Below are positions 9,251-17,612 of a stretch of DNA of 64,000 bases, in pieces. Made by a program: the position numbers and the translations under genes. Position 1 is the stretch's first letter. Each line of letters starts with the position of its first letter. The stretch covers positions 7,654 to 71,653 of the forward strand of contig NZ_WMID02000031.1 of the NCBI RefSeq assembly GCF_009711165.2, read 5' to 3'. A model generated the notes under the pieces. The model searched no databases and had not been told where the DNA came from. It worked only from the letters and a program-made list of their open reading frames with translations. This stretch comes from Flavobacterium sp. MC2016-06 (GTDB lineage Bacteria; Bacteroidota; Bacteroidia; Flavobacteriales; Flavobacteriaceae).

Positions 9251-10738
9251 TTATTTCTTTAGTAAATTGTTTAAAACATTTTTAGCATTTGCATTGTCAG
9301 GATCTAATTCAAAAGACTTTTTATACATTTTAATAGCATCATCTTTTTGACCACATTGCAATAAAGCTTCACCGTAACTATCATAAATATTCGCACTCTT
9401 TGGGAAAAGTAAACTTGCTGTATGAAATGTTTCCAAAGAATTAGCACTTTTTTGACTTCTCAGGAATTGATATCCTAATCGATTAAAATCTCTTTCGGTA
9501 ACTTCATATGAGCTTGGATTTTTTAAATATTCTTCAATCAATTGATTTGCTTTTTCTTTATTTCCGCTTTCAAGTAAACCGCCATAAATCCTTGAGAGAG
9601 CATGCTCAGGTACTGTATAAGGTTTGTTGTCCAGTATTTGAAAACAAGCATTTGAGATATTTATAACGGGACTATTTCCCGTGTTTGATATAAGTATCAC
9701 GGTTTGTTTTTTTAATAAATTATAAATCAAAATAGAAGAAAGTCCTGAGAGAGAGCCATCATGAAAAACTATTTTTCCATTACTTTCATCAGTAAACATT
9801 GCCCATCCTAAACCATAACTCATTTCTTGTCCTTCTAGAATATAAGTTACCTTTTTTCCATCATTAAGTATTGTCGCGGTTAAGGCTTCCTCTAATTCTT
9901 TCTTACCTATAATTTTATTGGTAAACAAAGCTATTTGATACTTTTGTAAATCTACAGCGGTACTTACAATTCCACCATTTCCGTAAAAATTACTTCTTTC
10001 ATTAATCAAAAAAGGATCTTCTAGTTTAGTTACATCAACAAGATTGGTCGAATAAAAATTTGGATAACTGTATAATTCAACCTGATTTGTTTCTTTTATT
10101 CTCCTTTCATGCGGAACAACGGTATTTTCCATTTTTGCAGGTCCGAAAATATTTTTTTGCAAGTATTCAGCATAAGTAATTCCGGATATTTTTTCGATAA
10201 TTAATGCTGCAAGACAAAAATTAACGTTGTTGTATTCCCATCTGCTTCCGGGTAAAAACGAAAGTGGTGTTTTAAAACGAATAAAAGTCGGTATAAGATC
10301 CTGATTAGAAAAAGTTTTATCCGGTTGCTCTTTCATCAAACTATCAAATAAATTATAGTACTGTGCCAAACCCGAAGTGTTGTTAATCAAATGTTTGATA
10401 CTAATATTTGGATATGGAAAATCTGGAAGATATTTTTGAACCGGATCCTCAATTTTAAGTTTTCCTTTTTCTTTAAGCTGAAGTATCGCTGTTGATGTAA
10501 AAGTTTTTGTAACTGAAGCAATTGGAAATTGAGATTTATCATTAAATTTTTCTTGCTTTTCAATATTAGAAAATCCATAAGAATTAGAAAAAAGGGTCTT
10601 TTCAGAATTATATATTAGAACACTTCCATTGAATATGTTTTTTTTATAAATTGTTGAAAATAAATTGTTTAATTCTTGTGAGTATATAGTAGTGTTCAAA
10701 GTAGTCATCACTAAGATTAGAAAAATTCGTTTATTCAT
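9251..10738 (-). CDS. Secreted serine hydrolase, class C beta-lactamase family, with TPR tail
   Basis: 495 residues with a signal peptide (about 1-20, ending in YSQ). The transpeptidase-like fold is shown by SVTK in the stretch PIASVTKTFTS (nucleophile serine and general base lysine of SxxK), YNNVNF (the YxN motif) and HDGSLSG near residue 325 (the HxG position). The last 100 residues include two TPR-like units, YEAL and YKKSFELDPDNANA among them, which suggests a protein-protein contact region. Members of this family include esterases, D-amino acid peptidases and class C beta-lactamases; antibiotic resistance should not be assumed from the fold. It stands alone on the minus strand, convergent with the peptide operon, and shares its terminator. 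Confidence 0.85.
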   Translation of the reverse strand: MNKRIFLILVMTTLNTTIYSQELNNLFSTIYKKNIFNGSVLIYNSEKTLFSNSYGFSNIEKQEKFNDKSQFPIASVTKTFTSTAILQLKEKGKLKIEDPVQKYLPDFPYPNISIKHLINNTSGLAQYYNLFDSLMKEQPDKTFSNQDLIPTFIRFKTPLSFLPGSRWEYNNVNFCLAALIIEKISGITYAEYLQKNIFGPAKMENTVVPHERRIKETNQVELYSYPNFYSTNLVDVTKLEDPFLINERSNFYGNGGIVSTAVDLQKYQIALFTNKIIGKKELEEALTATILNDGKKVTYILEGQEMSYGLGWAMFTDESNGKIVFHDGSLSGLSSILIYNLLKKQTVILISNTGNSPVINISNACFQILDNKPYTVPEHALSRIYGGLLESGNKEKANQLIEEYLKNPSSYEVTERDFNRLGYQFLRSQKSANSLETFHTASLLFPKSANIYDSYGEALLQCGQKDDAIKMYKKSFELDPDNANAKNVLNNLLKK

Positions 10739-11239
10739 TTTAATTAATTTATTTGAGTCGGTATCGATTATAACAGTTATTGAATGACTTTTCTTCCATC
10801 CAATATAAAAGTACGGGAAAGTAACTTATATTTCTGAAATAATTTGTAGTACTTTATAAATAAACCCATTTTCAATCAAATATAAAAATAAGAAATAAAT
10901 TTAGATATGATTAATGACTAAAAAATATTATCATTGACCAGTATAGTATTATTAAAAGATATTTTGAGTTTTTATATAAAATTCCGTTATGAGTAAATAC
11001 ATTATAAAATAAATCATAAAAAATTTGCTGATAAAGAAATAGCTATAAACATAATCTAATTAAAACTTAGTTTAAAAGATTTGAATTTTAAGATAATACA
11101 GCCTTAGCTTTTGTGACAGAAAAGATATCAATTCTATTTATGCTGCGCCACTAACTTTTGTAAAAAAAAGCAGCAACTCCATTTGATATTTGCAAATATT
11201 AAAGAACATATTAAGAAAAATATTCTTTAAGAAATAAAC
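10739..11239. other. Intergenic region without a recognised gene
   Basis: About 500 bp of very AT-rich DNA between the serine hydrolase and the HxlR regulator. A TATATTTG box on the minus strand (10877-10884) fits the Bacteroidota -7 element for the hydrolase gene but has no clear TTG at the right distance. A short inverted repeat TTAAAGAA/TTCTTTAA (11199-11206 and 11223-11230) just beyond the HxlR stop could be a weak terminator. I see no coding-like frame or repeat here. Confidence 0.4.
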
Positions 11240-11593
11240 TCATTTTGCATTTTTCTGCTCTCTTTCTATTTGTTTTTCTCCCCAATCTTTGAGATAGGTA
11301 ATAAATGGAATAAGTTCCTGTCCTACTTCGGTCAACGTATATTCCACTTTTGGAGGTACTTCATGATATACTTTTCGATCAATTAAATTATCAGTTTCTA
11401 ATTCCCTTAAAGTTTGTGTCAGCATTTTAGTAGTAATATCAGGCAAAGTTCTATTTAACTCGCCATAACGTAAGATTGTATGTTCGTGCAAATACCATAA
11501 AATTCTGCCTTTGTATTTGCCTCCAATACGTTTAAAAGCGTAATCAACAGAACAAGTTACAATTTCTGGACAAATTATTTCCTTTTTTTTCAT
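11240..11593 (-). CDS. HxlR-family (DUF24) winged-helix transcriptional regulator
   Basis: About 117 residues. The start is the ATG at 11593, giving MKKKEIICPE; the longer frame to 11617 would need a TTG. The winged-helix core reads FKRIGGKYKGRILWYLHE, then LRYGELNRTLPDITTKML and the wing LIDRKVYHEVPPKVEYTLT, which is standard HxlR. Two cysteines, in CPEIVTC near the N terminus, match the position used for redox or electrophile sensing in relatives such as YodB and CatR. It is divergent from a quinone oxidoreductase gene, the classic target of this family, and a palindrome lies between them. It is likely a repressor released by quinones or other electrophiles. The sensing role of the cysteines is inferred. 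Confidence 0.9.
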   Translation of the reverse strand: MKKKEIICPEIVTCSVDYAFKRIGGKYKGRILWYLHEHTILRYGELNRTLPDITTKMLTQTLRELETDNLIDRKVYHEVPPKVEYTLTEVGQELIPFITYLKDWGEKQIEREQKNAK

Positions 11594-11630
11594 TTTTAAA
11601 TTATTGATAATCAACAATACAATGTTTTTG

Positions 11631-11657
11631 GTATGTAGAGTACAAAAAAGTACATAC
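11631..11657. promoter_or_regulatory. Candidate HxlR operator
   Basis: Nested inverted repeats lie between the divergent genes: outer arms GTATGTA (11631-11637) and TACATAC (11651-11657), inner GTAC at 11640-11643 and 11650-11653. The right arm abuts the -33 TTG of the oxidoreductase promoter, so a bound regulator would cover it. YodB-type regulators of this family bind short TACT/AGTA-type palindromes; the match here is by eye. Confidence 0.5.
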
Positions 11658-11688
11658 TTGCCACAAAGATATACATGATTTACTTTTG
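11658..11688 (+). promoter_or_regulatory. Bacteroidota-type promoter of the quinone oxidoreductase gene
   Basis: TTG at 11658-11660, a 20-bp gap and TACTTTTG at 11681-11688 match the TTG-N19-TAnnTTTG pattern. Transcription would begin near 11693, which excludes the upstream ATG at 11675 and points to the ATG at 11711. Confidence 0.65.
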
Positions 11689-11710
11689 TAACTCATTAAA
11701 AACAAATAAA

Positions 11711-12748
11711 ATGAGTTTAAATTTAGAATATAAAAATAACAGGTCTACTGTTATGAAAGCAATCAGACAACATGAATTTGGAGGTCCTGAAGTTCTTCAA
11801 TATGAAGATGCACCAATTCCCGAAATAATAAAAGGTGAAGTACTAATAAAAGTGAAAGCAATTGGCTTAAATCCTCCCGACTGGTATTTACGTGACGGGT
11901 ATAAAATGCTGCCTCCAGAATGGCAGCCCAAAGTACCATTTCCTATTATTCTTGGCACAGATATTTCGGGTGTTATTGTTGAAGTGGCTGAAGATGTAAA
12001 AGAATTTTCAATTGGCGATGAAGTATATGCTATGGTTCGATTTCCTAGTTATGGACCAAGCCAGGCGTATGCTGAATATGTTAGTGTTTCTGTTGCAGAA
12101 ATAGCTTTAAAACCAAAAAATATTGATTTTGTTCAGGCAGCTGCTGCACCTATGTCCTTGCTTACTGCTTGGCAATTTTTGATTGACCTTGGACATGATG
12201 AGCCTAATCCACTTCAACCCAATAGACACGAACCAGTTTCGCTTTCTGGAAAAAAAGTACTTGTAAATGGAGCAGCTGGAGGAGTTGGACATTTTGTATT
12301 GCAATTGGCAAAATGGAAAGGTGCTCATGTTATTGCTGTAGCATCAGGAAAACATGAAAATCTTTTACGTGAGCTTGGTGCAGATGAATTTATTGACTAC
12401 ACCAAAGATACTGCTGAAAATATAGTATCTGATATTGATTTGGTAGTTGATTGTGTTGGAGGTGCAACCACAGGGCGCTTCTTAAAAACACTTAAAAAAG
12501 GAGGTGCCTTATTTCCAATTTTTCCTTTAGGCTTTTCTGATACTGATGAAGCTGAAAAATTAGGCGTCATCGTTTCTGCAACACAAGTGCGTTCAAACGG
12601 CTCACAGCTTTTAGAACTTGCCGATTTACTTGATAATGGCACAATTAAAGTGGTGGTTGATAGTGTTTTTTCGTTAGCCGATGCTCAAAAAGCGCACGAA
12701 AGAGCTGCAAAAGGACATATACAGGGAAAAATAGCACTTACAGTTTAA
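11711..12748 (+). CDS. NADPH-dependent quinone oxidoreductase / zinc-independent MDR family
   Basis: About 345 residues of the medium-chain dehydrogenase/reductase superfamily. The N-terminal GroES-like part includes GGPEVLQYEDAP and LGTDISGVIVEVAEDV. The nucleotide-binding part has the motif NGAAGGVGHFVLQLAKWKG, followed by GADEFIDYTK. No structural zinc cysteine cluster is visible, as in quinone oxidoreductases. The start at 11711 is chosen because the promoter -7 box lies at 11681-11688; a still later start at 11753 (MKAIRQHEFGG) would match the usual beginning of the family. It probably reduces quinones or alpha,beta-unsaturated carbonyls using NADPH. The divergent HxlR gene is its likely regulator, and a SnoaL-like gene follows after 11 bp. 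Confidence 0.88.
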   Translation: MSLNLEYKNNRSTVMKAIRQHEFGGPEVLQYEDAPIPEIIKGEVLIKVKAIGLNPPDWYLRDGYKMLPPEWQPKVPFPIILGTDISGVIVEVAEDVKEFSIGDEVYAMVRFPSYGPSQAYAEYVSVSVAEIALKPKNIDFVQAAAAPMSLLTAWQFLIDLGHDEPNPLQPNRHEPVSLSGKKVLVNGAAGGVGHFVLQLAKWKGAHVIAVASGKHENLLRELGADEFIDYTKDTAENIVSDIDLVVDCVGGATTGRFLKTLKKGGALFPIFPLGFSDTDEAEKLGVIVSATQVRSNGSQLLELADLLDNGTIKVVVDSVFSLADAQKAHERAAKGHIQGKIALTV

Positions 12749-12759
12749 TAATTTGTGAT

Positions 12760-13200
12760 ATGAATAGAAATGAATTAGAAGACAAAATTGCACTAAAAGA
12801 ACTTATTGATACTATTTCGATCCTTGGCGATAAAAAAGATTTTGAAAACCAAGTGCAATTATTTTCGGAGAATGCTATATCTGAAACGATAGCAGAAGGA
12901 AAAACAATTTTAAAGCTTGAAGGCAGAAAAGAAATGGCAGAAACATTTGAAAAATTTCTTCAGGATTTTGAAACCATTTATCATTTTAATGGTCAGCAAG
13001 TGATTACAATCAATGGTGATAACGCTGCAGGAACAAGTTATTGTTTAATCACTTTAATAAGCAGCGAAAATAATAAAAAAACAAAAACGACGATTGGTGC
13101 TACTTATGAAGATAAGTACATTTGTGTTAATAATAAATGGTTGGTTGCTAAAAGAATAGGTAACTTTAAATGGCAGAATAAAATTGAAATCCCATTGTAA
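12760..13200 (+). CDS. SnoaL-like (NTF2 fold) protein
   Basis: 146 residues with the pattern of small NTF2-fold proteins: an N-terminal helix LEDKIALKELIDTISILGD, then KDFENQVQLFSENA, and later a beta-rich half ending in YEDKYICVNNKWLVAKR. No signal peptide is present, so it is cytoplasmic. Family members range from polyketide cyclases and isomerases to proteins of unknown role, and no catalytic residues can be picked with confidence. It starts 11 bp after the quinone oxidoreductase and ends before a terminator, so it is likely in the same electrophile-response operon. Confidence 0.75.
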   Translation: MNRNELEDKIALKELIDTISILGDKKDFENQVQLFSENAISETIAEGKTILKLEGRKEMAETFEKFLQDFETIYHFNGQQVITINGDNAAGTSYCLITLISSENNKKTKTTIGATYEDKYICVNNKWLVAKRIGNFKWQNKIEIPL

Positions 13201-13216
13201 GAAATAATCTTTTCCT

Positions 13217-13253
13217 AAAAAAAGTGCTATATTTTAAATGCAGCACTTTTTTA
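13217..13253 (+). terminator. Rho-independent terminator
   Basis: Arms AAAGTGCT and AGCACTTT with about 13 nt between and a T-run after. It ends the oxidoreductase/SnoaL-like operon. Confidence 0.75.
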
Positions 13254-13308
13254 TTAGTATTAAGGTATACGATACTCAAATTTTAAAATAAAGCTTCAGA
13301 TTTCTCTG

Positions 13309-13883
13309 ATGTGTTTTTACCAAGCTCCATATTTTGATAATAATGCGGATGATGCCCTTAATTATGGAGGTATTGGAATGGTTATAGGCCACGAAATAAC
13401 TCATACTTTTGATGATCAAGGTGCGCAATATGACAAGGATGGTAACTTAAAAAACTGGTGGACAAAAGAGGATTATGCACAGTTTAAGTCAAGAATACAA
13501 CAGGTTATCAATTTGTATACTAACTACACCGTTTTGGGCGATTTACACATTAATGGCGCAATGACAGTTGGCAAAATACGGCAGATATTGCTGGAATAGC
13601 AGTTGCTTATGATGCTTTTAAAATGACTGAACAAGGACAAGGAAATACAAAAATTAATGGTTTTACTCCAGACCAGCGTTTTTTTATTTCTATAGCCAAA
13701 ATATGGAGGGTAAAAATGAAAGACGAGTTTCTGCGTTTGTGGATTAACAATAATCCACATTCTCCACCAAATTGGCGTGTTAATGGTCCTTTAATGAATA
13801 CTACACCGTTTTACGATGCATTTAATGTACAACCCAAAGATAAAATGTTTTTAACAAAGAAAGATAGAATAACAATTTGGTAA
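13309..13883 (+). pseudogene. M13 (neprilysin-type) metallopeptidase relic, truncated and frameshifted
   Basis: Only the last part of an M13 peptidase remains, about 190 codons of a family that is usually near 680. The first frame has APYFDNNADDALNYGG and GHEITHTFDDQGAQYD with the HExxH zinc motif, then NGAMTVG. At about 13572 the frame shifts. Restoring one base turns GGCAAAATACG into a reading G-E-N-T-A-D-I-A-G, so the missing base falls in the codon of the third zinc ligand (Glu of the GENxAD motif). The second frame then continues to FNVQPKDKMFL and ends at 13883. It lies after a terminator with no start region or promoter seen, so it is dead on two counts. It was probably a secreted peptidase. 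Confidence 0.9.
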
Positions 13884-13910
13884 TACATTTTTGCTCTTAA
13901 GCGTTCCAGA

Positions 13911-13956
13911 AAAAAGCGCAATTCCGAAAGCTTTCGGGATTGCGCTTTTTTTTTTT
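13911..13956. terminator. Strong bidirectional Rho-independent terminator
   Basis: A long hairpin has arms around GCGCAATTCCGAAAG and CTTTCGGGATTGCGC, with an A-run before and a T-run after. It separates the M13 relic from the convergent small secreted-protein gene. Its survival downstream of a dead gene fits a recent loss of that gene. Confidence 0.85.
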
Positions 13957-14001
13957 GCTTCTTTGAAAAGAGAGATAAAAAAAACTCATTTCGCTGCATT
14001 C

Positions 14002-14454
14002 TCAACTATGATTCTTAGTTATTTTAGTAATAAAATTTTCAATTTCGATTTTATCGAAATCAAAATTATAATTCGCAGGCATAATTTGGGATGTAATGGA
14101 ATCAGTATAAAATGTTTTAATTTTGCCAATTCTGATGTATTCTTTTTTGCTCCAGTTTTTGATGTAAAAATCAGCACTGTAAAAAAATTGAGTATCTTTT
14201 TCAATACGTTTGTTTCCAACAAAACTGAAAGTATGCCGAACGTTAACAATTTCTTTTTTTATTAAAATTGGGATATTACTTTTTAAATAAAGAACAATTT
14301 TATCAGAATCTCCATTGTAAAAAGAATCTTTTTTAATTTGATTTTTTTTAATTTGAATATCAATTTTATCAATAAATTTATTCTCATATTTCGTTTGAGC
14401 ATAAGTATTTACGACAAAGTGTAACAGTATAATAAAGAATAATTTATAATTCAT
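14002..14454 (-). CDS. Small secreted protein of unknown function
   Basis: 150 residues with a clear signal peptide, MNYKLFFIILLHFVVNTYAQ, so it is probably periplasmic or exported. The mature part is lysine-rich with alternating beta-like stretches such as DKIVLYLKSNIPILIKK and FYIKNWSKKEYIRIGK. No known family is recognised. It resembles the broken gene just upstream on the same strand (14570-15022), which shares the order signal peptide, a beta-stretch with YLK or YLE, a WSKKEYIR/WKENKYIRR segment and a C-terminal KIE/KEIE helix. The two are probably a tandem duplication. The long + strand frame over the same bases is a shadow: this frame has a signal peptide and paralogue support. Confidence 0.7.
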   Translation of the reverse strand: MNYKLFFIILLHFVVNTYAQTKYENKFIDKIDIQIKKNQIKKDSFYNGDSDKIVLYLKSNIPILIKKEIVNVRHTFSFVGNKRIEKDTQFFYSADFYIKNWSKKEYIRIGKIKTFYTDSITSQIMPANYNFDFDKIEIENFITKITKNHS

Positions 14455-14569
14455 AAAATTGCATTTTTTTATTTTATGTTGTTATAGCCATTCTGCAAAA
14501 TGGTTAAAATACATCATTTTATTTTGAGATTGCGATATCTTTTTTTTAAGATTATTGTGCGTTTTTAAT

Positions 14570-15022
14570 TCATTTATTTTCTCTAATTATAGTTTCAATT
14601 TCTTTTCTATCTAATTCAAAAAAAGAGTCATTTGTAATATTTGTTTTAGATTCTCCTGATGTTTTACTAATGTTGATTATTTGACCTCTTCTGATGTATT
14701 TATTTTCTTTCCAGTCTACAACATATAATTTAACAAAGGTTAATTTAACTGGATCATCGCTTTCGGAAGGATTTACGGCATCCTCATGCGTTATTTCTTT
14801 ATTATCTATAATTATTAAAAGTGGTTTTTTATTTTCCAGGTAAATAGTGGTTGAAATAAAACTTCAGTCTCATGTCATCGAGCTATAGTGAACTATTTTT
14901 TTTACCTTTTTATTTAAAATTTGTTTTTCAATTTTAGTTATTATTTTTTGCTCAGTTTCATTTTGACTGTAGATATTTCCTAGGAAAAATAGAAAAAATA
15001 GGATAATAAAATTTGTTCTCAT
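14570..15022 (-). pseudogene. Broken paralogue of the small secreted protein, two in-frame stops
   Basis: The frame starts with MRTNFIILFFLFFLGNIYSQ, a good signal peptide, and runs to IVHYSSMT. It then meets TGA at 14870-14872 and a second TGA at 14864-14866, two codons later. Beyond them the same frame stays open to 14570 and encodes TIYLENKKPLLIIIDNKEI, then WKENKYIRRGQ and LDRKEIETIIRENK. That part parallels the intact neighbour at 14002-14454. Because the frame is the same on both sides, this is nonsense mutation or compensated small indels rather than a simple frameshift. An upstream start at 15094 is possible but would place 24 residues before the signal peptide. Two sequencing errors so close together are possible but unlikely. 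Confidence 0.7.
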
Positions 15023-15423
15023 AAGTCTAAAATTAAATGTCCAGATATTCTCTTCCGAAGATTTAAATATTTCTCTTTTAATTATAGAGGTCAATTTAGT
15101 TTAAAAGGTTGGGAGAAGCTAAAATATTTTATAATTATAGAAATTATATAGACTAGCATAATACCTAAATGTATGGTTTTTTTACAAACTTATTCTTGTT
15201 ATTTTTATGTTAACATGATGTTTTGTTTATTTCTATACTAATTAGAGTAGAACAATCTTTAAAAGAAGCCAGTTCATGGATTTGGAAGTAAAAGAATAGT
15301 AATTAGCAGTAATTACGCGATTTGGAATCGTTAAAGTATTTCCTAAAATTGGTGTTTTGAAAAAAAAAGGCCTGCAAAAGCGAGGGATTCTTTGTAACTT
15401 ATCTTTTCAAACAATATTGAAGC
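15023..15423. other. Intergenic region upstream of the sucrose operon
   Basis: About 400 bp of AT-rich DNA between the divergent small-protein gene and the sucrose-phosphate synthase. TATTCTTG near 15190 and TATCTTTT near 15400 are imperfect -7 boxes without a well-placed TTG. No coding frame, repeat or clear operator was found. The promoter of the sucrose operon must lie here if that operon is transcribed on its own. Confidence 0.4.
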
Positions 15424-17604
15424 ATGATGAAAAAATTACGAATTTCACTAATTAACGTACATGGACTATTAAAAGGTTCCAGCTTAGAAATTGGAAAAGA
15501 TGCAGATAATGGAGGACAGACAAAATACGTTTACGAACTTGCAGAGTTTTTATCTCAGCATGAAGATGTAGAACATGTTGACGTATTTACAAGACTTATT
15601 GATGATCCTGCAGTTTCTCCAGAATATGCAGTGCCGATTGAGGTAATTAATGAAAAATTAGACATAAGAAGAATTCCTTTTCTAGGAAAAAAATACAAAT
15701 CAAAAGAGCAGTTATGGGAAGGCCTTGATACTTTTGTAAGCGGTATTACACAGCATATAAAAGAATATAATATATTTCCAGACTGGATTCACTCTCACTA
15801 CGGTGATGCCGGATATGCGGCAGCCGAATTATCCTCAATTCTAAATATTCCTTTTGCACATACAGGACATTCGCTTGGCTTTTATAAAAGAAAAAAATTA
15901 CTTGAAAATGGATTTAGCGAAGAAGAACTTGAAAAGAAATTTAAATTTAAAACAAGAATAGCAGCGGAAGAAAAAACACTAGCACTCTCAGAATTTATTG
16001 TTACTTCTACAGAACAGGAAATAGAAACGTATCAAGTTTATAAAAATTTTGAATTTGGAAAGTATCATGCAATTTCTCCCGGAATTGATACTAGAAAATT
16101 TGTTCCTTATTATTTTCAAGAGCCGGACAATGATAAACAAATGGAAGAAAGCCAGCGGAAATATTGGGTTTCAGAAAGTATTTCTAAATTCTTAATCAAT
16201 CCACACAAACCCATTATTTTGGCATTGTCAAGACCAGACCGCCACAAAAATCTTCATACTTTAATAGATGTTTATGGTAAGGATAAAGAACTGCAGAGTA
16301 TCGCCAATTTGGTCATTTTTGCTGGTATCCGTAAAGATATTTTGAAAATGCCTGAATCTGAAAAAGAAGTACTTACAGATTTATTACTCAAAATGGATAA
16401 ATATGATTTGTATGGAAAAATGGCTCTTCCTAAAAAACATGATGTAGAAAATGAAGTCTCGATAATTTATCGTCACGCCGCAGAAAAGAGAGGTGTTTTT
16501 GTTAATCTGGCACTTCACGAAAATTTTGGGTTAACAGTTATCGAATCGGCAAGTTCTGGTCTTCCTGTGGTGGTTACTAAAAACGGTGGACCTTCAGAAA
16601 TTATTCCTGCCTGTTTGAATGGAGAATTGGTAAATCCAGAAGATGAAATTCAGATTAAAAAAGCACTGCTGAAAATCTTAACAGACGAAAATCAATGGAA
16701 ATATTATTCGAATAATGGTGCAACTAATATTCAAAAACATTATAGCTGGCTCAACCATGTCAATCAATATATTGCTGTAGTGAAAGAAAATTTATCACTT
16801 TCGTCGGGCGCAGGAATTAAAAAGCAGCACTATCTTAATATCAATATTGACCGCCTGAAAAGAAAAGTCGAAAATTTATTTGTTTCGGATATTGATGGAA
16901 CTCTTATTGAACCAAGCTTAAATAATCCTGGTATTGAAGAATTAAATAAATACCTAACAACCCGAAATGATAAAATGGCATTTGCTCTGGCTTCAGGAAG
17001 GAATCTGACTTTGATAAAGAAGATCATCGACGAAAAAAAATTCCCGCTTCCAGATTTTATAATCTGCTCTGTTGGAACAGAAATTTATTATACCAATGGT
17101 ACAGATTATATTTTGGATAAAGGATGGGCAAAATTTTTGTCGGGACGTTGGAAAAGAGATGAAATAGTAAAGAAACTCAATACAATAAAATGGATAACAC
17201 TTCAAGAGGAAGAAGCACAAAATCCTTATAAAATCTCATATTATTACAAAAAGGAAGATTATAATCATGAAGAATTGATCGAGGTATTAGGCGCAGAATG
17301 GTATAAAGTTAATATCATTCCGAGCCACGGCCAGTTTTTAGATTTTATTCCAAAAAGAGCATCAAAAGGAAATGCAATAAAGTTTTTATGCCGTAAATGG
17401 GATATTCCTATGTCAAGTGTTATTGCAGCAGGAGATTCGGGAAATGATATAGATATGTTTAGAGGAGCTGTAAAAGGTATTATTGTGGGAAATCGCAGTT
17501 CAGAATTATCAGATTATAAAACTTCGAAAGGTATTTATGTGGCAAAAAATGCCGCAGCATCTGGTATTTTAGAAGGATTGAAACATTATAAATTAATAAA
17601 ATAA
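15424..17604 (+). CDS. Sucrose-phosphate synthase fused to a HAD sucrose-phosphatase domain
   Basis: 726 residues, close to the roughly 720 of cyanobacterial sucrose-phosphate synthases. Residues about 1-460 form a GT4 glycosyltransferase: GKDADNGGQTKYVYELAE at the start, SHYGDAGYAAAELS, LSRPDRHKN in the donor site and HENFGLTVIESASSGLP (E-x7-E). From about 485 there is a HAD-IIB domain with FVSDIDGTL (D489 and D491) and AAGDSGNDIDMF (D671 and D675). It would join UDP- or ADP-glucose to fructose 6-phosphate and then release phosphate to give sucrose. All phosphatase motifs are present, so both steps may occur in one chain. The start at 15424 is followed by a second ATG. The gene leads a three-gene sucrose cassette with spacings of 8 and 58 bp. 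Confidence 0.88.
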   Translation: MMKKLRISLINVHGLLKGSSLEIGKDADNGGQTKYVYELAEFLSQHEDVEHVDVFTRLIDDPAVSPEYAVPIEVINEKLDIRRIPFLGKKYKSKEQLWEGLDTFVSGITQHIKEYNIFPDWIHSHYGDAGYAAAELSSILNIPFAHTGHSLGFYKRKKLLENGFSEEELEKKFKFKTRIAAEEKTLALSEFIVTSTEQEIETYQVYKNFEFGKYHAISPGIDTRKFVPYYFQEPDNDKQMEESQRKYWVSESISKFLINPHKPIILALSRPDRHKNLHTLIDVYGKDKELQSIANLVIFAGIRKDILKMPESEKEVLTDLLLKMDKYDLYGKMALPKKHDVENEVSIIYRHAAEKRGVFVNLALHENFGLTVIESASSGLPVVVTKNGGPSEIIPACLNGELVNPEDEIQIKKALLKILTDENQWKYYSNNGATNIQKHYSWLNHVNQYIAVVKENLSLSSGAGIKKQHYLNINIDRLKRKVENLFVSDIDGTLIEPSLNNPGIEELNKYLTTRNDKMAFALASGRNLTLIKKIIDEKKFPLPDFIICSVGTEIYYTNGTDYILDKGWAKFLSGRWKRDEIVKKLNTIKWITLQEEEAQNPYKISYYYKKEDYNHEELIEVLGAEWYKVNIIPSHGQFLDFIPKRASKGNAIKFLCRKWDIPMSSVIAAGDSGNDIDMFRGAVKGIIVGNRSSELSDYKTSKGIYVAKNAAASGILEGLKHYKLIK

Positions 17605-17612
17605 GAAGATAT

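Noticed and set aside
9251..10738. True beta-lactamase conferring resistance
   Set aside because: The fold is shared by many esterases and peptidases; the TPR tail and lack of a typical KTG motif argue against assuming resistance.
11675..11710. Upstream ATG as start of the quinone oxidoreductase
   Set aside because: The -7 box TACTTTTG lies inside it, so this ATG would not be transcribed as a leader; 11711 or 11753 is better.
13891..14265. A + strand protein of 124 residues over the small secreted-protein gene
   Set aside because: It runs through the terminator hairpin and is antisense to a frame that has a signal peptide and a related neighbour.
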